This document shows, in pieces, positions 15,698 through 26,574 of a stretch of 64,000 bases of DNA. Made by a program: the position numbers and the translations under genes. Source of the stretch: Prosthecochloris marina. GTDB taxonomy: Bacteria > Bacteroidota > Chlorobiia > Chlorobiales > Chlorobiaceae. Below the pieces are notes generated by a model. That model ran no database searches, was not told the DNA's origin, and saw only the letters and a program-made list of their open reading frames with translations. Numbering within the stretch: position 1 is the first letter of the stretch; every line of letters begins with the position of its first letter. The stretch covers positions 124,001 to 188,000 of the forward strand of contig NZ_PDNZ01000004.1 of assembly GCF_003182595.1 (NCBI RefSeq). The letters run 5' to 3'.

Positions 15698-18340
15698 ATG
15701 ACCCATCCAGCCGACAACCAATCCGACACTACCGATTTCGCATTACTGGAATCTTTTGTGGAAGCCGTCTTTCTGATTGATATGAAAGGCTGTATACTCA
15801 ATGCAAACTCATCATTTGCCAGAGAGTTTGGTAAATGCCGAAACGAATGTATCGGCGCTGATATCCATGCTCTCATTGTTACCCGTTTCAATTCATCGGC
15901 ACTTGCTGAAAAATTCAAAACAAAAATTGAGAGCGTTTTCTATTCCGGGAAGAGAGCCGTTTCGGAAGAACAAATCAACGATACTTACAGGAAAATCACT
16001 ATCAACCCTGTGCTCTCTCCAGAAAAAGAAATCGAACGACTGCTGGTAATCATCGAAGATATATCCGAGCAGAGGCACACTGACATTCAATGTAAAAAAG
16101 AACATTCCCTGAAAAATGCTGTGCTCGATATGATGCCCGGCTGCGCTGCAGCCCTGGATGCTGAAGGCCGATTACTTGTGTGGAACCAGTTCGCTCGCAA
16201 ACTGATTCTTGGCAAGGGAACAAACAAAAAAAACGTTTCTGCAGATGATTTTTTCCCTGTAAAAGAAATTTTTCTCGACATCCTGAGTACCGGCAAAGAG
16301 AACAACAGCGAAGTAAAAATGTCCCCACCCGGCACAGGCGAGGAGCTCTGGATTGCAACCAGGGGAAAACGAATCACCATAAACGGGCAACAATGCGTTG
16401 TCGCTGTCGGGATCGATATCACTGAACAGAAACAAGCGGAAAAAGAGACTGAAAAAAGCCGGACAAGACTCACGATGGCGCTGGAAGCTGCTAAAGCCGG
16501 CGTCTGGGAATGGAACCCGAAAACAGGTGAAAGCATATGGTCGGATGAAATATGGGCATTGTACGGCCTTGAACCCTGCTGTAAAAAAACATCTTTTGAA
16601 CTGTTTGCCAGCAGCATTCACCCTGACGACAGGAAAAGCACTCTTGAAACCTTACAAGCTGCAGCAGAAAACGAAACCGATCTCAATACCGAATACAGAG
16701 TTTGTCATCCGAACGGCTCTGTCCACTGGCTGATGTCCCGAGGAAAACCCTTGTTCGACTCAAAAGGAAAGATCGAACGTTACCTCGGAACGATCATCGA
16801 CATCACCGAACGAAAAAAAATGGAACAGGCGCTGGCAGAAAGTAAAAAAAGATTCACGTTTGCACTGGAAGCCACGAATGCAGGAGTTTGGGAATGGGAT
16901 CTGAAAGCCGACAATGTCTTCTGGTCGGACCGTATCTGGGCTTTATACGGTCTCGAACCCGACAGCTTGCCGACCGACCACAAGCTTTGCCAAAGCACCG
17001 TTCATCGTGCAGACAAGGATAAAACGTTTCAGGCTGTCATGTCTGCAGCAAGCAAAGAAATCGAAATCAATGTCGAATACCGTGTCTGCCATCCCGACGG
17101 CTCTATCCGTTGGCTTGCCTGCCGCGGCATGCCGTTGACCGATGCCGACCATAACCTGACTCGTTATATCGGAACGGTTATGGATATTACCGAACGCAAA
17201 GCTCTGGACACTTCTCTCAAGGAAAACGAGTTGCGGTTCCGAAGCATTTTCGATCACGCTCCTCTTGCCATAAGCATAGAAGATGTTGAAACCGGCACCT
17301 TGATCGATGCAAACACATCGTGGCTGAGTCTCCTCGGATACAGTGAGGAAGAAGTGATAGACAAGCCGGTATCACACCTCGGAGTCTATGCTGATATCAG
17401 TGAATCCGAGTACATCTCCGCTGCTTTTGAAAAGCGTGAAAAGATAAGCAACAAACCGGTAGTTCTTCGGAAAAGAAATGGCGAAATGATCAACGTTCTG
17501 TACTCATCGGAATTCATCACGCTCAATGAACAAGCTCTGGCTCTCGTTATGATGACGGACGTGACACTGCAAAAAACCCAGCAACAGAACATCAATCAAC
17601 TTGAAAAGGCCGTTGCCGACCGCACAAAACAATTACAGGAAGAAGTGAAGCGACTCCAGCGTTTCCTGTCGATGATTTCTCATGAATACCGCACTCCCCT
17701 GGCCATTATTCGCACCAATCTTGACCTCGTTACGATGAAAAACAAGATGGGCGATTTTTCAAATAAAGAAGAATTCTTTAAAATAAACCGTGCCATTAAC
17801 CGGCTCGTAGAGGTGTTGGAAGAATCCATTCAGGAAAGCCGCATTTCTGAATCGCACAAAAAATCAACATTAACCCAGTTCCAGATCGCTCCGGTCATCA
17901 CTTCGCAGGTCGAAGTTTTTCGCAACATGTGGCTCGAACGCCCTGTAAAATATTCCGAATGCCTTAACCGGTGCGTAATGATAGGAGAACAATCCCAAAT
18001 CAAGTTTGCAATTTTCAATCTACTGGACAACGCCCGGAAATATTCGCCAAAAGACTCAACTATTGAAATAGAATGCTGTTCCGAAGCCAGTGATGCTGTC
18101 ATCAAAATACGAAACCAGGGAAACCGTGTTTCTCCGGATGAAGTAGAAAAGTTTTTTGAAAAGTATCAACGTGGCAGAAATTCCGTAAATACCGCTGGTG
18201 CAGGTCTCGGGCTATGGCTGGTAAGAAATATCATCGATCAGCATCACGGCAGCGTTACTCTTTCAACCAGCGACTCAGAAATCGAGGCAACCGTCCGTTT
18301 GCCACTTGTAAAAACAATCGCTCCCTCTTATGAACAATAA
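15698..18340 (+). CDS. Multi-PAS sensor histidine kinase
   Basis: 880 residues, cytoplasmic, with no membrane helices. Five PAS-like domains lie at roughly residues 10-130, 140-250, 255-375, 380-500 and 505-630. The third and fourth are near duplicates: both contain [14 protein letters not shown] and EYRVCHP and end in DITERK. A short coiled coil leads to the dimerisation domain with the phospho-accepting His in [17 protein letters not shown] (about residue 665). The ATPase domain has [11 protein letters not shown] (N box) and [12 protein letters not shown] (G box). It should autophosphorylate in response to a cytoplasmic signal and pass phosphate to the regulator encoded next, with which it overlaps by 11 bases. 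The signal is unknown. Confidence 0.92.
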   Translation: MTHPADNQSDTTDFALLESFVEAVFLIDMKGCILNANSSFAREFGKCRNECIGADIHALIVTRFNSSALAEKFKTKIESVFYSGKRAVSEEQINDTYRKITINPVLSPEKEIERLLVIIEDISEQRHTDIQCKKEHSLKNAVLDMMPGCAAALDAEGRLLVWNQFARKLILGKGTNKKNVSADDFFPVKEIFLDILSTGKENNSEVKMSPPGTGEELWIATRGKRITINGQQCVVAVGIDITEQKQAEKETEKSRTRLTMALEAAKAGVWEWNPKTGESIWSDEIWALYGLEPCCKKTSFELFASSIHPDDRKSTLETLQAAAENETDLNTEYRVCHPNGSVHWLMSRGKPLFDSKGKIERYLGTIIDITERKKMEQALAESKKRFTFALEATNAGVWEWDLKADNVFWSDRIWALYGLEPDSLPTDHKLCQSTVHRADKDKTFQAVMSAASKEIEINVEYRVCHPDGSIRWLACRGMPLTDADHNLTRYIGTVMDITERKALDTSLKENELRFRSIFDHAPLAISIEDVETGTLIDANTSWLSLLGYSEEEVIDKPVSHLGVYADISESEYISAAFEKREKISNKPVVLRKRNGEMINVLYSSEFITLNEQALALVMMTDVTLQKTQQQNINQLEKAVADRTKQLQEEVKRLQRFLSMISHEYRTPLAIIRTNLDLVTMKNKMGDFSNKEEFFKINRAINRLVEVLEESIQESRISESHKKSTLTQFQIAPVITSQVEVFRNMWLERPVKYSECLNRCVMIGEQSQIKFAIFNLLDNARKYSPKDSTIEIECCSEASDAVIKIRNQGNRVSPDEVEKFFEKYQRGRNSVNTAGAGLGLWLVRNIIDQHHGSVTLSTSDSEIEATVRLPLVKTIAPSYEQ

Positions 18341-19061
18341 CAAGCGAATCATCATTGTTGAAGATGACAAGGATTTTCGTGAAAGCATGGTAGAATCGCT
18401 TGTACTGTCCGGGTTCGATGTTACCGGTGTTGCTTCCGCCCTGGAGTTCTACCGTGAGCTCGCCACGAACAAATACCTTCTTGCCATTCTTGATCTCGGC
18501 CTTCCCGATCAGAATGGCATGGTACTTACCAAGTACATTCGAAGCAATACCGATATGCGTATCATTGTGCTGACAGCACAGTCATCCCTCGACAGCAGAA
18601 TCACTGCCTATCAGGCCGGAGCGGACATCTATCTTCTCAAACCGGTTGACTTCTCCGAACTGGCGGCTTCAATACACAGCATCCTGGGACGTCTGGATTA
18701 TCAATTCTTCGTTTCCCAAAAAGGAAACGATATCGAACCGGATTTGCTGAACAAAGAAACGAGAGAATGGCAGCTGATTCGCAGTGACAGGGACCTTTAC
18801 AGCCCAAAGCATGAAATCATCAAACTCTCATCAAAGGAATTTGATCTGATCGAAGCACTGGCTTCATCCTCGAGCAAGATCGTTGCACGCCAGGATCTTT
18901 TAAACACTCTCGGCTATTCAAACAACAAATACGGCAACCGTTCTCTTGACGTCCTGATCTACCGCCTGCGCAAAAAAAAGGCAACGGGCAAAACAAGGAT
19001 CCCTATTAAAACCTTTCACGGTTCCGGCTACGGTTTCTCAGCCCCGATTGCGATTGTCTGA
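18330..19061 (+). CDS. OmpR-type response regulator
   Basis: 243 residues. The receiver domain (1-120) has the acidic pair in VEDDKD, the phosphoacceptor Asp in [13 protein letters not shown], Thr/Ser in VLTAQ and Lys in LLKPVD. After a 40-residue linker, a C-terminal winged helix follows: [14 protein letters not shown], then [14 protein letters not shown] and FHGSGYGF, typical of OmpR/PhoB regulators. The start overlaps the kinase gene by 11 bases, implying translational coupling and a cognate pair. Targets are not evident. Confidence 0.93.
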   Translation: MNNNKRIIIVEDDKDFRESMVESLVLSGFDVTGVASALEFYRELATNKYLLAILDLGLPDQNGMVLTKYIRSNTDMRIIVLTAQSSLDSRITAYQAGADIYLLKPVDFSELAASIHSILGRLDYQFFVSQKGNDIEPDLLNKETREWQLIRSDRDLYSPKHEIIKLSSKEFDLIEALASSSSKIVARQDLLNTLGYSNNKYGNRSLDVLIYRLRKKKATGKTRIPIKTFHGSGYGFSAPIAIV

Positions 19062-19119
19062 CAACCGTACTAACTGCATAGCAATGTTATCCAGCCTGCA
19101 CAAAACGGGAGGGATTCCC

Positions 19120-19401
19120 TTACACTCTCTTCATATTGAAATTGATGCTGGTAAATTTCGCTGAGCGTTTCAAGGCAATTCCGGCGTCCTTCTTCAACGG
19201 ATAAGATGTCCGAATAAGCTCCTCAAACGCCTGTTCACTTGTCGCCCCGACATCGTCATTTAAAAAAATAACACTGTCCCCGGTGACATCATCCGCATAC
19301 CATTTCTGATAAAGCACCTGATAATCGCCAAGCGTTGTTTCCTGCTCAAAAATAACTGTAACCCCGTTTTCCTCAGGAACATTGTTAAACCTGGATGACA
19401 T
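19120..19401 (-). CDS. Hypothetical protein, 93 aa
   Basis: A small acidic soluble protein starting MSSRFNNVPEENG, with blocks DYQVLYQKWYADDVTGDSV and EELIRTSYPLKKDAG. No domain is recognised. It is the last gene of a minus-strand group after hflX and ybeY, 39 bases beyond the ybeY stop. Composition looks coding and similar to its neighbours. Confidence 0.6.
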   Translation of the reverse strand: MSSRFNNVPEENGVTVIFEQETTLGDYQVLYQKWYADDVTGDSVIFLNDDVGATSEQAFEELIRTSYPLKKDAGIALKRSAKFTSINFNMKRV

Positions 19402-19439
19402 AAGAGATCAAAAAATAGTTTTAAAGAATTCTGCCCCTT

Positions 19440-19856
19440 TTATAGCAAACTCAGTTGGTCAAGGTAATAATCTTCCTTTTTTTTCATTACTGCTCTGGTA
19501 CTGTCGTCACTATCCTCGTAACCCGTCAAATGCAATGCCGAGTGAATAGTGACGCGAAACAGTTCATTTTGAAAACTGGCGCCAAAACGTTTTGCATTTT
19601 TGTTAACGACATCAAGGGATATATAGAATTCACCATCAACGTCTTTTGCGGCACCATACTTGAATGTAACAGTATCAGTAGGATAATCATGTCCAAGAAA
19701 ATCCTTGTTGATTCGATGTATCATCCTGTCCCCGCAAAAAACCGCAACAACCGACCCCACGGCATAGCCCTCGGATTCAATAACTTTTTCGATAATCACT
19801 TCAAGCTTTTTGTGCGGAATATCCCTTCTTGTGGTGTTGTAAAGCTCAAGCGACAT
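19440..19856 (-). CDS. ybeY: rRNA maturation endoribonuclease YbeY
   Basis: 138 residues from the ATG at 19856. That start gives [20 protein letters not shown] and has GGAAAG upstream; the frame extends 12 codons further, which is unlikely to be translated. YbeY is a metal-dependent RNase acting in 16S rRNA 3' maturation and ribosome quality control. The metal motif reads [13 protein letters not shown]: the first two His ligands are present, but the third position of the canonical HGxLHLxGYDH is Asp here. Related phyla, as I recall, also vary at this position. The start overlaps the hflX stop by 11 bases. Confidence 0.9.
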   Translation of the reverse strand: MSLELYNTTRRDIPHKKLEVIIEKVIESEGYAVGSVVAVFCGDRMIHRINKDFLGHDYPTDTVTFKYGAAKDVDGEFYISLDVVNKNAKRFGASFQNELFRVTIHSALHLTGYEDSDDSTRAVMKKKEDYYLDQLSLL

Positions 19857-21252
19857 GACTGCTTTCCTTTTCGACCGCCGCGATCCGGGCATCGATTTGT
19901 TTGAGGTTTCTGTAATGCGCCCTGTATTTCAAAATAACATCTTCATCAACATACTTTTTACCAATGACTTCAGTATGATCATAAAGGTACCCGATCAGCT
20001 TGTAGTTTGAAATGTGGGTTCTGAGGGTGCGTAATCGATAATCTCTGGAAATGTAATCGCCGATAGCGTCCTTGAGAACGCCGAGGTTAATACCCCGTTT
20101 GGCCGAGACGAAAAGAGCCTCCGGATATTTTTGGCGAAGCGAGCGAAGGGCCTCCTTATCTTCTACGGCATCAACTTTGTTGAAAACATTGATAATGTTC
20201 GTATGTTCTACCCCTATCTCCTGAAGCGTCTCGGTAACGATTCGTATTTGCTCTTCAAATCCTTCATGGCTCGAGTCGATCACGTGCAGCAGAAAATCAG
20301 CCTGCAAAACCTCGTCAAGCGTCGATCGGAAACTTTCAACAAGTCGATGAGGAAGCTTTCGAATAAATCCAACTGTATCGGAAAGCAACACCACTTTGTT
20401 GATTTTCAGCTGAAGTCGACGAGTCTTGGTATCGAGAGTTGCAAACAATCGATCTTCGGCATAAGCTCCTGTATTGGGACAAAGTCGGTTCATCAGAGTT
20501 GATTTTCCGGCATTCGTGTATCCAACAAGAGCTACACGTGGAATTTCACCACGCTCCTTTGTCTGTGTTGCATGCTGAAGAGCAACATCTCTGAGCTTTT
20601 TTTTCAGAAAAGAAATTCTCTTACGGACAAGCCGACGGTCCGTTTCTATCTGCGTTTCACCAGGCCCTTTTGTTCCGATCCCACCCTTCTGTTTTGAAAG
20701 ATGGGTCCATAAACGTGTCAACCTGGGAAGCAGATATTCAAGCTGAGCAAGCTCAACCTGCATTTTCGCTTGTGCTGACTGAGCCCTGGTAGCAAAAATC
20801 TGCAGGATCAATTCGGTACGGTCCAGAACCTTGCAACCGAAAACACGCTCAAGATTCCTTGCCTGAACAGGGGAAAGATCATCGTCGAAAATAACAATAT
20901 CGATCAGCCCACCTTTGATGAGGTGCTCCATTTCCTCAACTTTACCTCTGCCGAGAAACCATGCTGGATCTTTCTGTTTTCGCTCCTGAATAACACGTGA
21001 GACCACCTCTGCACCTGCAGTATCCGCCAGCAGTTCAAGTTCATTCAGATACTCTTCAGCGACCGATCTGGTTAGTTGCGGAAGAGAGCTAATGCCGACA
21101 AGCAGAGCTCGTTCCTTGGTTACTTCTTGGGTGATATAGGTATCCAATATCAAATAAATAATAAAAAGAATTAAACTACACGATGAAAGGCACTCCTGCC
21201 TCTCATCTTTACATATTGTTATATTAAGTGCTTTATTATATCTTGCCAACAC
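19846..21252 (-). CDS. hflX: Ribosome-associated GTPase HflX
   Basis: 468 codons if the first ATG at 21252 is used. The conserved part begins near residue 46 (ERALLVGI), so a downstream TTG around 21147 may be the real start; no good ribosome-binding site decides. HflX binds the 50S subunit and splits or rescues stalled ribosomes. The N-terminal HflX domain (residues 50-200) ends with the [18 protein letters not shown] signature. The GTPase follows, with P-loop [17 protein letters not shown] (G3) and NKVD (G4). It is divergent from crtB and coupled to ybeY. Confidence 0.93.
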   Translation of the reverse strand: MLARYNKALNITICKDERQECLSSCSLILFIIYLILDTYITQEVTKERALLVGISSLPQLTRSVAEEYLNELELLADTAGAEVVSRVIQERKQKDPAWFLGRGKVEEMEHLIKGGLIDIVIFDDDLSPVQARNLERVFGCKVLDRTELILQIFATRAQSAQAKMQVELAQLEYLLPRLTRLWTHLSKQKGGIGTKGPGETQIETDRRLVRKRISFLKKKLRDVALQHATQTKERGEIPRVALVGYTNAGKSTLMNRLCPNTGAYAEDRLFATLDTKTRRLQLKINKVVLLSDTVGFIRKLPHRLVESFRSTLDEVLQADFLLHVIDSSHEGFEEQIRIVTETLQEIGVEHTNIINVFNKVDAVEDKEALRSLRQKYPEALFVSAKRGINLGVLKDAIGDYISRDYRLRTLRTHISNYKLIGYLYDHTEVIGKKYVDEDVILKYRAHYRNLKQIDARIAAVEKESSHVA

Positions 21253-21354
21253 TCCTTATAACTTAGTCGGCCTTTAGAAAGTTACACATTCTTTTCTTTC
21301 TTTGCTTTTAACGGGTTCCGGTGAAAGCCACGCTTACCAAAGCAGAAGATTTCA

Positions 21355-22287
21355 ATGAATTACAGCTATAATGGAACAACAACTGTAAGTAGTTCTGGTA
21401 AAGAGCTTACGCTCGCAAATGCCTACCGATACTGCCGTCAGATAACAAGGCATCATGCGAAAACTTTTTACCTTGCAACGCTTTTTCTCTCGAAAAAACG
21501 GCGCAATCCAATATATGCTATGTATGCGCTGCTGAGAACAGTTGACGATCTGGTTGATCAGGCAGAAGACAAGCTGACCAACGGCAAGCTGGCCAAGGCG
21601 GAAATGAGCTCCATGATGGCTGACTGGAAAACCAGGCTAAACGAATGCTACCAGGGAAACCACCACAACGACCCGATCATGATGGCTTGGCAGGATACTC
21701 TTGAAAGCTGCCATATACCAATTGAGCTACCTCTGGATCTTATGGATGGCGTAGCTATGGATATTGATTTCAAACCATTTCAAACATTTGACGACCTCTA
21801 TGTCTACTGTTATAAGGTAGCCTCGGTTGTCGGCCTCATGTGTTCGGAAATTTTCGGGTACCGCGATAAAAAAGCCCTTGATCATGCGATTGAACTCGGT
21901 ATAGCCATGCAACTTACCAACATTCTGCGTGACGTCGGTGAAGATGTCGACCGGGGCAGAATCTATCTTCCTCTTGAAGATCTTGATCGTTTCGAGTACA
22001 CACAGGAAGAATTTATGCAAAAACGGATAAACGAAAATTTCATAGAGTTGATCAAGTTCCAGATTGCCCGCGCTCGAAGCTACTATACCGCATCCGAGCA
22101 AGGAGTCCCAATGCTGGAAAAAGACAGCAGGCTTGCGGTTAAAATCAGTAGCCTGAATTACAGTGACATCCTAAGGACCATTGAAGACAACAACTACGAT
22201 GTTTTTTCCCGAAGGGCTTACAGGTCTCTCTACCAGAAACTGCGGACCATCCCTGTTATCTGGTACAAAATGCACGCTCCCGGGTAG
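21355..22287 (+). CDS. crtB: Phytoene synthase
   Basis: 310 residues. It condenses two geranylgeranyl diphosphates to phytoene, the entry step of carotenoid synthesis for chlorosome carotenoids. The trans-isoprenyl synthase signatures are the first Asp-rich helix YALLRTVDDLVDQAED (near residue 62) and the second, QLTNILRDVGEDVDRGRIYL (near residue 184). The N-terminal block FYLATLFLSKKRRNPIYAMY is typical of CrtB rather than squalene synthase. It is divergent from hflX and is followed by lysS after 52 bases. Confidence 0.95.
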   Translation: MNYSYNGTTTVSSSGKELTLANAYRYCRQITRHHAKTFYLATLFLSKKRRNPIYAMYALLRTVDDLVDQAEDKLTNGKLAKAEMSSMMADWKTRLNECYQGNHHNDPIMMAWQDTLESCHIPIELPLDLMDGVAMDIDFKPFQTFDDLYVYCYKVASVVGLMCSEIFGYRDKKALDHAIELGIAMQLTNILRDVGEDVDRGRIYLPLEDLDRFEYTQEEFMQKRINENFIELIKFQIARARSYYTASEQGVPMLEKDSRLAVKISSLNYSDILRTIEDNNYDVFSRRAYRSLYQKLRTIPVIWYKMHAPG

Positions 22288-22339
22288 AGCCATATCATCA
22301 TCAACACACAATAAAATAATAAGTTAACAAAGTTCTTAC

Positions 22340-23887
22340 ATGAACAAGGCACAAGAAAACAATATACAACATAATGCATCGGTCGAAGAGAGTGCAGAGT
22401 TACTTGCTTTGAACGATCAAATGAAAAGACGAATCGAAGAACGAAACCAGCTTGCCGAAGAAGGAGTCGAGCCATATCCCTATGGGTTCGACATCACCGC
22501 ATATTCAAAACAAATCATCGATCGGTACCAGGATGACAAACCTGAAACCGTTTCGGTTGCAGGCAGGATCATGACCATAAGAAAAATGGGAAAAGCCTCC
22601 TTCTTTCACATTCTTGACAAAGAAGGAAAAATACAGATCTACATCAAAAGAGACGAAGTAGGCCAGGAAACTTACAGAGTCTTCAAACTGCTCGATATCG
22701 GAGATATTGTTGGTATAAAAGGGTACACCTTCCGAACGAAAACCGGTGAAATCTCAATTCACGCCGAAGAGTTCCAACTGCTCAGCAAATCGTTACGGCC
22801 TATCCCGATTGCAAAGGAAAAAGAGGTTGACGGGCAAAAAGTCACCTACGATGCATTCAGTGACAAGGAAATGCGTTACAGGCAACGTTACGTTGACCTG
22901 ATCGTTAACCCGGAAGTTAAACAAACCTTCGTGAAACGTTCCGCCATCATCTCTTCGATGCGGAATTTTTTCACCGAACGAGGCTATCTCGAAGTTGAAA
23001 CACCGATCCTTCAGCCTGTTTACGGCGGTGCGGCAGCAAGGCCGTTCACTACCCACCACAACGCGCTGAATATGGAGCTCTATCTCAGGATCGCCAACGA
23101 ACTTTATCTCAAACGTCTTATCGTCGGGGGGTTTGACGGAGTTTTCGAATTCGCCAAAGATTTCCGCAACGAGGGCATCGACCGTTTTCACAATCCGGAG
23201 TTTACCCAGGTAGAACTTTACGTCGCTTACAAAGATTATTACTGGATGATGAACCTGGTCGAAGAACTGATCTATACAACAAACCTGTCGATAAACAACA
23301 GTGACTCGACCTGTTTTCTCGGCCACGACATAAACCTGAAACCACCCTATAGAAGGTTGACGATCGCCGATACGATACTTGAATATTGCTCTGTCGATAT
23401 CGCGGGAAAATCTGAAACCGAGTTGAGAAACATGGCAAAGGATCTCGGCCTTTCGCTCGACCCTAAAATCAGCTCCGGCAAGATCATCGATGAGATTTTC
23501 GGAGAATTTGTCGAACCGAAACTGATTCAGCCAACGTTTATCACAGATTACCCGACCGAGATGTCACCCCTTGCAAAAAAACACCGCTCCAAAGATGGGT
23601 TGGTCGAACGTTTCGAGCTTATTGTAGGCGGCAAAGAACTTTGTAACTCGTTTTCCGAACTCAATGATCCGGTTATACAACGAGAACGGCTTGAAGCCCA
23701 GGCAAAACTACGCCAGCGCGGTGACGATGAAGCGATGGTTGTCGATGAAGATTTTCTTCGTGCCCTTGAATACGGCATGCCTCCTTGCGCCGGCCTGGGC
23801 ATCGGTGTCGACAGACTTGTCATGCTGCTGACAGGGCAGGATTCCATAAGGGATGTCATATTTTTCCCGCACATGAAACCGGAATGA
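22340..23887 (+). CDS. lysS: Lysyl-tRNA synthetase, class II
   Basis: 515 residues, the normal length. It charges tRNA-Lys with lysine using ATP. The N-terminal anticodon-binding OB fold covers about residues 60-180 ([18 protein letters not shown]). Class II motif 1 is around [21 protein letters not shown], motif 2 is [18 protein letters not shown], and motif 3 is [33 protein letters not shown] is specific to LysRS. Confidence 0.97.
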   Translation: MNKAQENNIQHNASVEESAELLALNDQMKRRIEERNQLAEEGVEPYPYGFDITAYSKQIIDRYQDDKPETVSVAGRIMTIRKMGKASFFHILDKEGKIQIYIKRDEVGQETYRVFKLLDIGDIVGIKGYTFRTKTGEISIHAEEFQLLSKSLRPIPIAKEKEVDGQKVTYDAFSDKEMRYRQRYVDLIVNPEVKQTFVKRSAIISSMRNFFTERGYLEVETPILQPVYGGAAARPFTTHHNALNMELYLRIANELYLKRLIVGGFDGVFEFAKDFRNEGIDRFHNPEFTQVELYVAYKDYYWMMNLVEELIYTTNLSINNSDSTCFLGHDINLKPPYRRLTIADTILEYCSVDIAGKSETELRNMAKDLGLSLDPKISSGKIIDEIFGEFVEPKLIQPTFITDYPTEMSPLAKKHRSKDGLVERFELIVGGKELCNSFSELNDPVIQRERLEAQAKLRQRGDDEAMVVDEDFLRALEYGMPPCAGLGIGVDRLVMLLTGQDSIRDVIFFPHMKPE

Positions 23888-23974
23888 GTCGACTGGTTTC
23901 GTTTTTCAGAAGTACTCCGGAAAAGCCTGTTCCGGGAAACTTTTGTGCTCTTTTAACTTTAAGATTCAAGCACC

Positions 23975-24658
23975 ATGTCACTCACCTGGTCTCAGCTTGA
24001 AGATATGCCTCTGCTCGACATCATCGGGCAGGGGGAAACAAGACACATCGAATTCAAACGGTTGGTACATTCCCCGAAAAAAATAGCCAAATCCATCGTC
24101 GCTTTCGCCAACACCGAAGGCGGTATTATTCTTATCGGCGTGGACGATGATAAAAGGATTACGGGTATTCACAGCGAAAAAGAGATGCTCGAAATCGTAC
24201 ATGATGCGGTAAAGTGGCATGTAGAACCGGTACTTCGAATTGAAACGGAAGTGGTCGAGTATAAAAAGCGGCTGGTGCTCATGGTCATCGTTCCTGAAAG
24301 CAGCGATAAACCCCACTACCACATTTCAACCGAACACGATGACAACCCTACCCTGAAAAAAGTACATACAAAGAAAGTGTACCTGCGAGAAGAAAGCCAT
24401 AACAAGGTTGCCTCTCCCGACAGGATCTTTCTCATGGAATCGGCAGGCGATCCCTTGAAACTGTCCTTTGGTACAAATGAAAAAATGCTGCTGGGCTACC
24501 TGGCGAAAAACGCAACAATCACAGCCCAGGAATTCAGCTCACTTGCGGGTATCCCTTTTCAGAAAGCCATGCAGACTCTCGTTGCTTTGGTACGGTCGGG
24601 GGCCATCAAACTCTGCACTGATGGCCAGGAAAGCTACTATTGCCTGCAGGATGCGTGA
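23975..24658 (+). CDS. AlbA_2 (Schlafen-like) domain protein with C-terminal winged helix
   Basis: 227 residues. Residues 10-140 match the AlbA_2/divergent AAA-4 domain: GETRHIEFKR, then KSIVAFANTEGGIILIGVDD, then DDKRITGI. These proteins bind nucleic acid or nucleotides and are often annotated as ATP-binding transcriptional regulators. The last 70 residues (KMLLGYLAKNATITAQEFSS onward) look like a winged helix. It lies downstream of lysS in the same direction, 87 bases away. Targets are unknown. Confidence 0.8.
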   Translation: MSLTWSQLEDMPLLDIIGQGETRHIEFKRLVHSPKKIAKSIVAFANTEGGIILIGVDDDKRITGIHSEKEMLEIVHDAVKWHVEPVLRIETEVVEYKKRLVLMVIVPESSDKPHYHISTEHDDNPTLKKVHTKKVYLREESHNKVASPDRIFLMESAGDPLKLSFGTNEKMLLGYLAKNATITAQEFSSLAGIPFQKAMQTLVALVRSGAIKLCTDGQESYYCLQDA

Positions 24659-24774
24659 TGTTCGTGACGAGTAACAAGTAACGAGAAAAGAGAGCAGGTT
24701 AATCTCCATCAGACCGTTGGCTTTTTGCTGGAGCGAAAAAAAGAAATAAACGGTTTTCCGAATCACTTTCTTCT

Positions 24775-24914
24775 CTGGTCACTCGTCACTGGTCACTCGT
24801 CACTGGTCACTCGTCACTGGTCACTCGTCACTGGTCACTCGTCACTGGTCACTCGTCACTGGTCACTCGTCTCTGGTCACTCGTCTCTGGTCACTCGTCT
24901 CTGGTCACTCGTCA
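24775..24914. repeat. 14-bp minisatellite, ten tandem copies
   Basis: The unit CTGGTCACTCGTCA is repeated ten times without gaps at 24775-24914. Copies at 24859, 24873 and 24887 end in T rather than A. The array runs into the 3' end of the epimerase gene: the last codons of that gene and its TGA stop (24905-24907) are made from repeat sequence. The unit length is not a multiple of three, so copy-number change would shift any frame reading through it. Confidence 0.97.
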
Positions 24915-25921
24915 CTAATCCCATAATACTCCCGATACCAGTCAACAAACTTCTGTATCCCTTCCTCGACAGGAGTCTGAGGATGATAGCTCACATCCTG
25001 AATCAGCTGTGCTACATCGGCGTAGGTATCCGGTACGTCGCCCGGCTGTAAGGGAAGAAATTCTTTTTCCGCTGTTTTCCCCAATGCCTTTTCGAGAGCT
25101 GCTATATAATCCATAAGCTCAACCGGCTCGCTGTTACCTATGTTGTATACCCGCCAGGGCGCCTTGCTTGATCCCGGGTCGGGTTTGAGCCCCGACCAGT
25201 CAGGGTTAGCAACAGCCACGTGATCGAGGGTACGAATCACCCCTTCAGTAATGTCATCGATATAGGTAAAATCCCTGCGGTGCTTTCCATAGTTGAACAC
25301 CTTGATCGGCTTGCCGTCAAGAATAGCTTTGGTAAAGAGAAAAAGCGCCATATCGGGCCTTCCCCACGGGCCATAAACCGTGAAAAAACGCAGCCCTGTC
25401 GTCGGAATTCCGTAAAGGTAACTATATGTATGCGCCATGAGTTCATTTGATTTCTTTGTGGCGGCATACAATGAAAGAGGATGATCGACATTGTCGTGAA
25501 CAGAGAACGGCATAGTCTCGTTCGCTCCGTAAACGGAACTCGAAGAGGCATAGACAAGATGTTCGACGTGATGGTGCCTGCACCCTTCGAGAATATGTGT
25601 GAAACCGACAATATTGCTATCGATATAGGAATGAGGATTTTCAAGCGAATAACGCACACCGGCCTGTGCCGCCAGGTTCACGACCCGGTTGAATTTCTCA
25701 ACGGCAAACAGCTCTTCTATTCCCTCTCTGTCAGCAAGATCGAGCCTTATGAACCGGAAGTTCTCCGATTCCTGCAACAGTTCGAGACGGGCGTTTTTCA
25801 ATGCAGGATCATAATAACTGTTGAGGTTATCTATACCTACAACCTCGTCTCCTCGTTCGACAAGGCTACGGCTCACATGGAAGCCGATAAAACCGGCCGC
25901 TCCGGTAACCAATATTTTCAT
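24905..25921 (-). CDS. NAD-dependent nucleotide-sugar epimerase (UDP-glucuronate 4-epimerase type)
   Basis: 338 residues from the ATG at 25921, giving [16 protein letters not shown]; the frame is open 51 codons further upstream but that part has no family match. The Rossmann motif GAAGFIG is at the N-terminus, followed by [17 protein letters not shown], a pattern characteristic of UDP-glucuronate epimerases. The catalytic YAATKKSNE triad lies near residue 150, with [18 protein letters not shown] after it. It probably makes UDP-galacturonate for a surface polysaccharide. It lies directly downstream of a NusG-like gene. Its final three codons come from the minisatellite array. Confidence 0.9.
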   Translation of the reverse strand: MKILVTGAAGFIGFHVSRSLVERGDEVVGIDNLNSYYDPALKNARLELLQESENFRFIRLDLADREGIEELFAVEKFNRVVNLAAQAGVRYSLENPHSYIDSNIVGFTHILEGCRHHHVEHLVYASSSSVYGANETMPFSVHDNVDHPLSLYAATKKSNELMAHTYSYLYGIPTTGLRFFTVYGPWGRPDMALFLFTKAILDGKPIKVFNYGKHRRDFTYIDDITEGVIRTLDHVAVANPDWSGLKPDPGSSKAPWRVYNIGNSEPVELMDYIAALEKALGKTAEKEFLPLQPGDVPDTYADVAQLIQDVSYHPQTPVEEGIQKFVDWYREYYGISDE

Positions 25922-25952
25922 AAATGTCAATGGGGTTAGTGGAATTAGGACG

Positions 25953-26471
25953 TCAGTGATTTTGTATAGGCTGAAGGAACTCCGGATTGATAAGGACTTC
26001 GATCCCCTGCATAATGCTGTCGAAATATACGACAAGTTTCGCCCCACGCCCCTCTTTTCGAACAACACCTTCAAGACCGAGAAATGGACCGGTAATCACC
26101 TTGACTTTCTGGCCGGAAGGCATCCCTGGAAAAACGTCCTTGAGAGCATCAGGTTCGCCTGCAAGAATTTTAATCCATTCAATATCCCTGTCGACAATAA
26201 CCGAAGGGACATTCCGTATACCGACGAACTTCACGACACCATCGGTATCGAGAACCCTGTAATGATCACTTTTGTAAGCTATTTTCACAAAAACATAGCC
26301 TTTGAAGAGAGGCAAGCTTACTTTTTTCTTCCGGTCACTCCACTGGCGCCAGGTCTCGACAAGCGGCAGATAGCTGGTTATTCCTTTTTCCAGAAAAAAC
26401 TGGTGAACTTTTTTTTCAAATCGCGAACGCACGTAGACAGCATACCAGTACTGGCCCTTTTGACCATTCAT
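25953..26471 (-). CDS. NusG-family specialised antiterminator (UpxY/RfaH-like)
   Basis: 172 residues. The N-terminal NGN domain ([19 protein letters not shown], then [12 protein letters not shown]) is followed by a KOW-type C-terminal domain ([19 protein letters not shown]). The general NusG gene normally sits beside secE and ribosomal genes; this one precedes a sugar epimerase gene by 31 bases. That arrangement is typical of UpxY/RfaH-like paralogues, which let RNA polymerase read through long polysaccharide operons. Here only one sugar gene follows before the strand changes. Family call firm, operon-specific role inferred. Confidence 0.85.
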   Translation of the reverse strand: MNGQKGQYWYAVYVRSRFEKKVHQFFLEKGITSYLPLVETWRQWSDRKKKVSLPLFKGYVFVKIAYKSDHYRVLDTDGVVKFVGIRNVPSVIVDRDIEWIKILAGEPDALKDVFPGMPSGQKVKVITGPFLGLEGVVRKEGRGAKLVVYFDSIMQGIEVLINPEFLQPIQNH

Positions 26472-26574
26472 AGCGTAAAACTAATAATTTTTACTTCTCA
26501 ACCGAATTCGATACACTATGCTGCATATCGTAGATTTCGTATAACGTGAAACTGCATCATTCTATTCACATATA

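Noticed and set aside
24775..24914. CRISPR array as an explanation for the regular repeat
   Set aside because: Units are 14 bp with no spacers and no cas genes nearby; it is a simple tandem array.
24725..25051. Plus-strand frame with a repetitive Thr/Gly/His/Ser/Leu/Val translation
   Set aside because: It is the 14-bp minisatellite read in frame, and it continues antisense into the epimerase gene.
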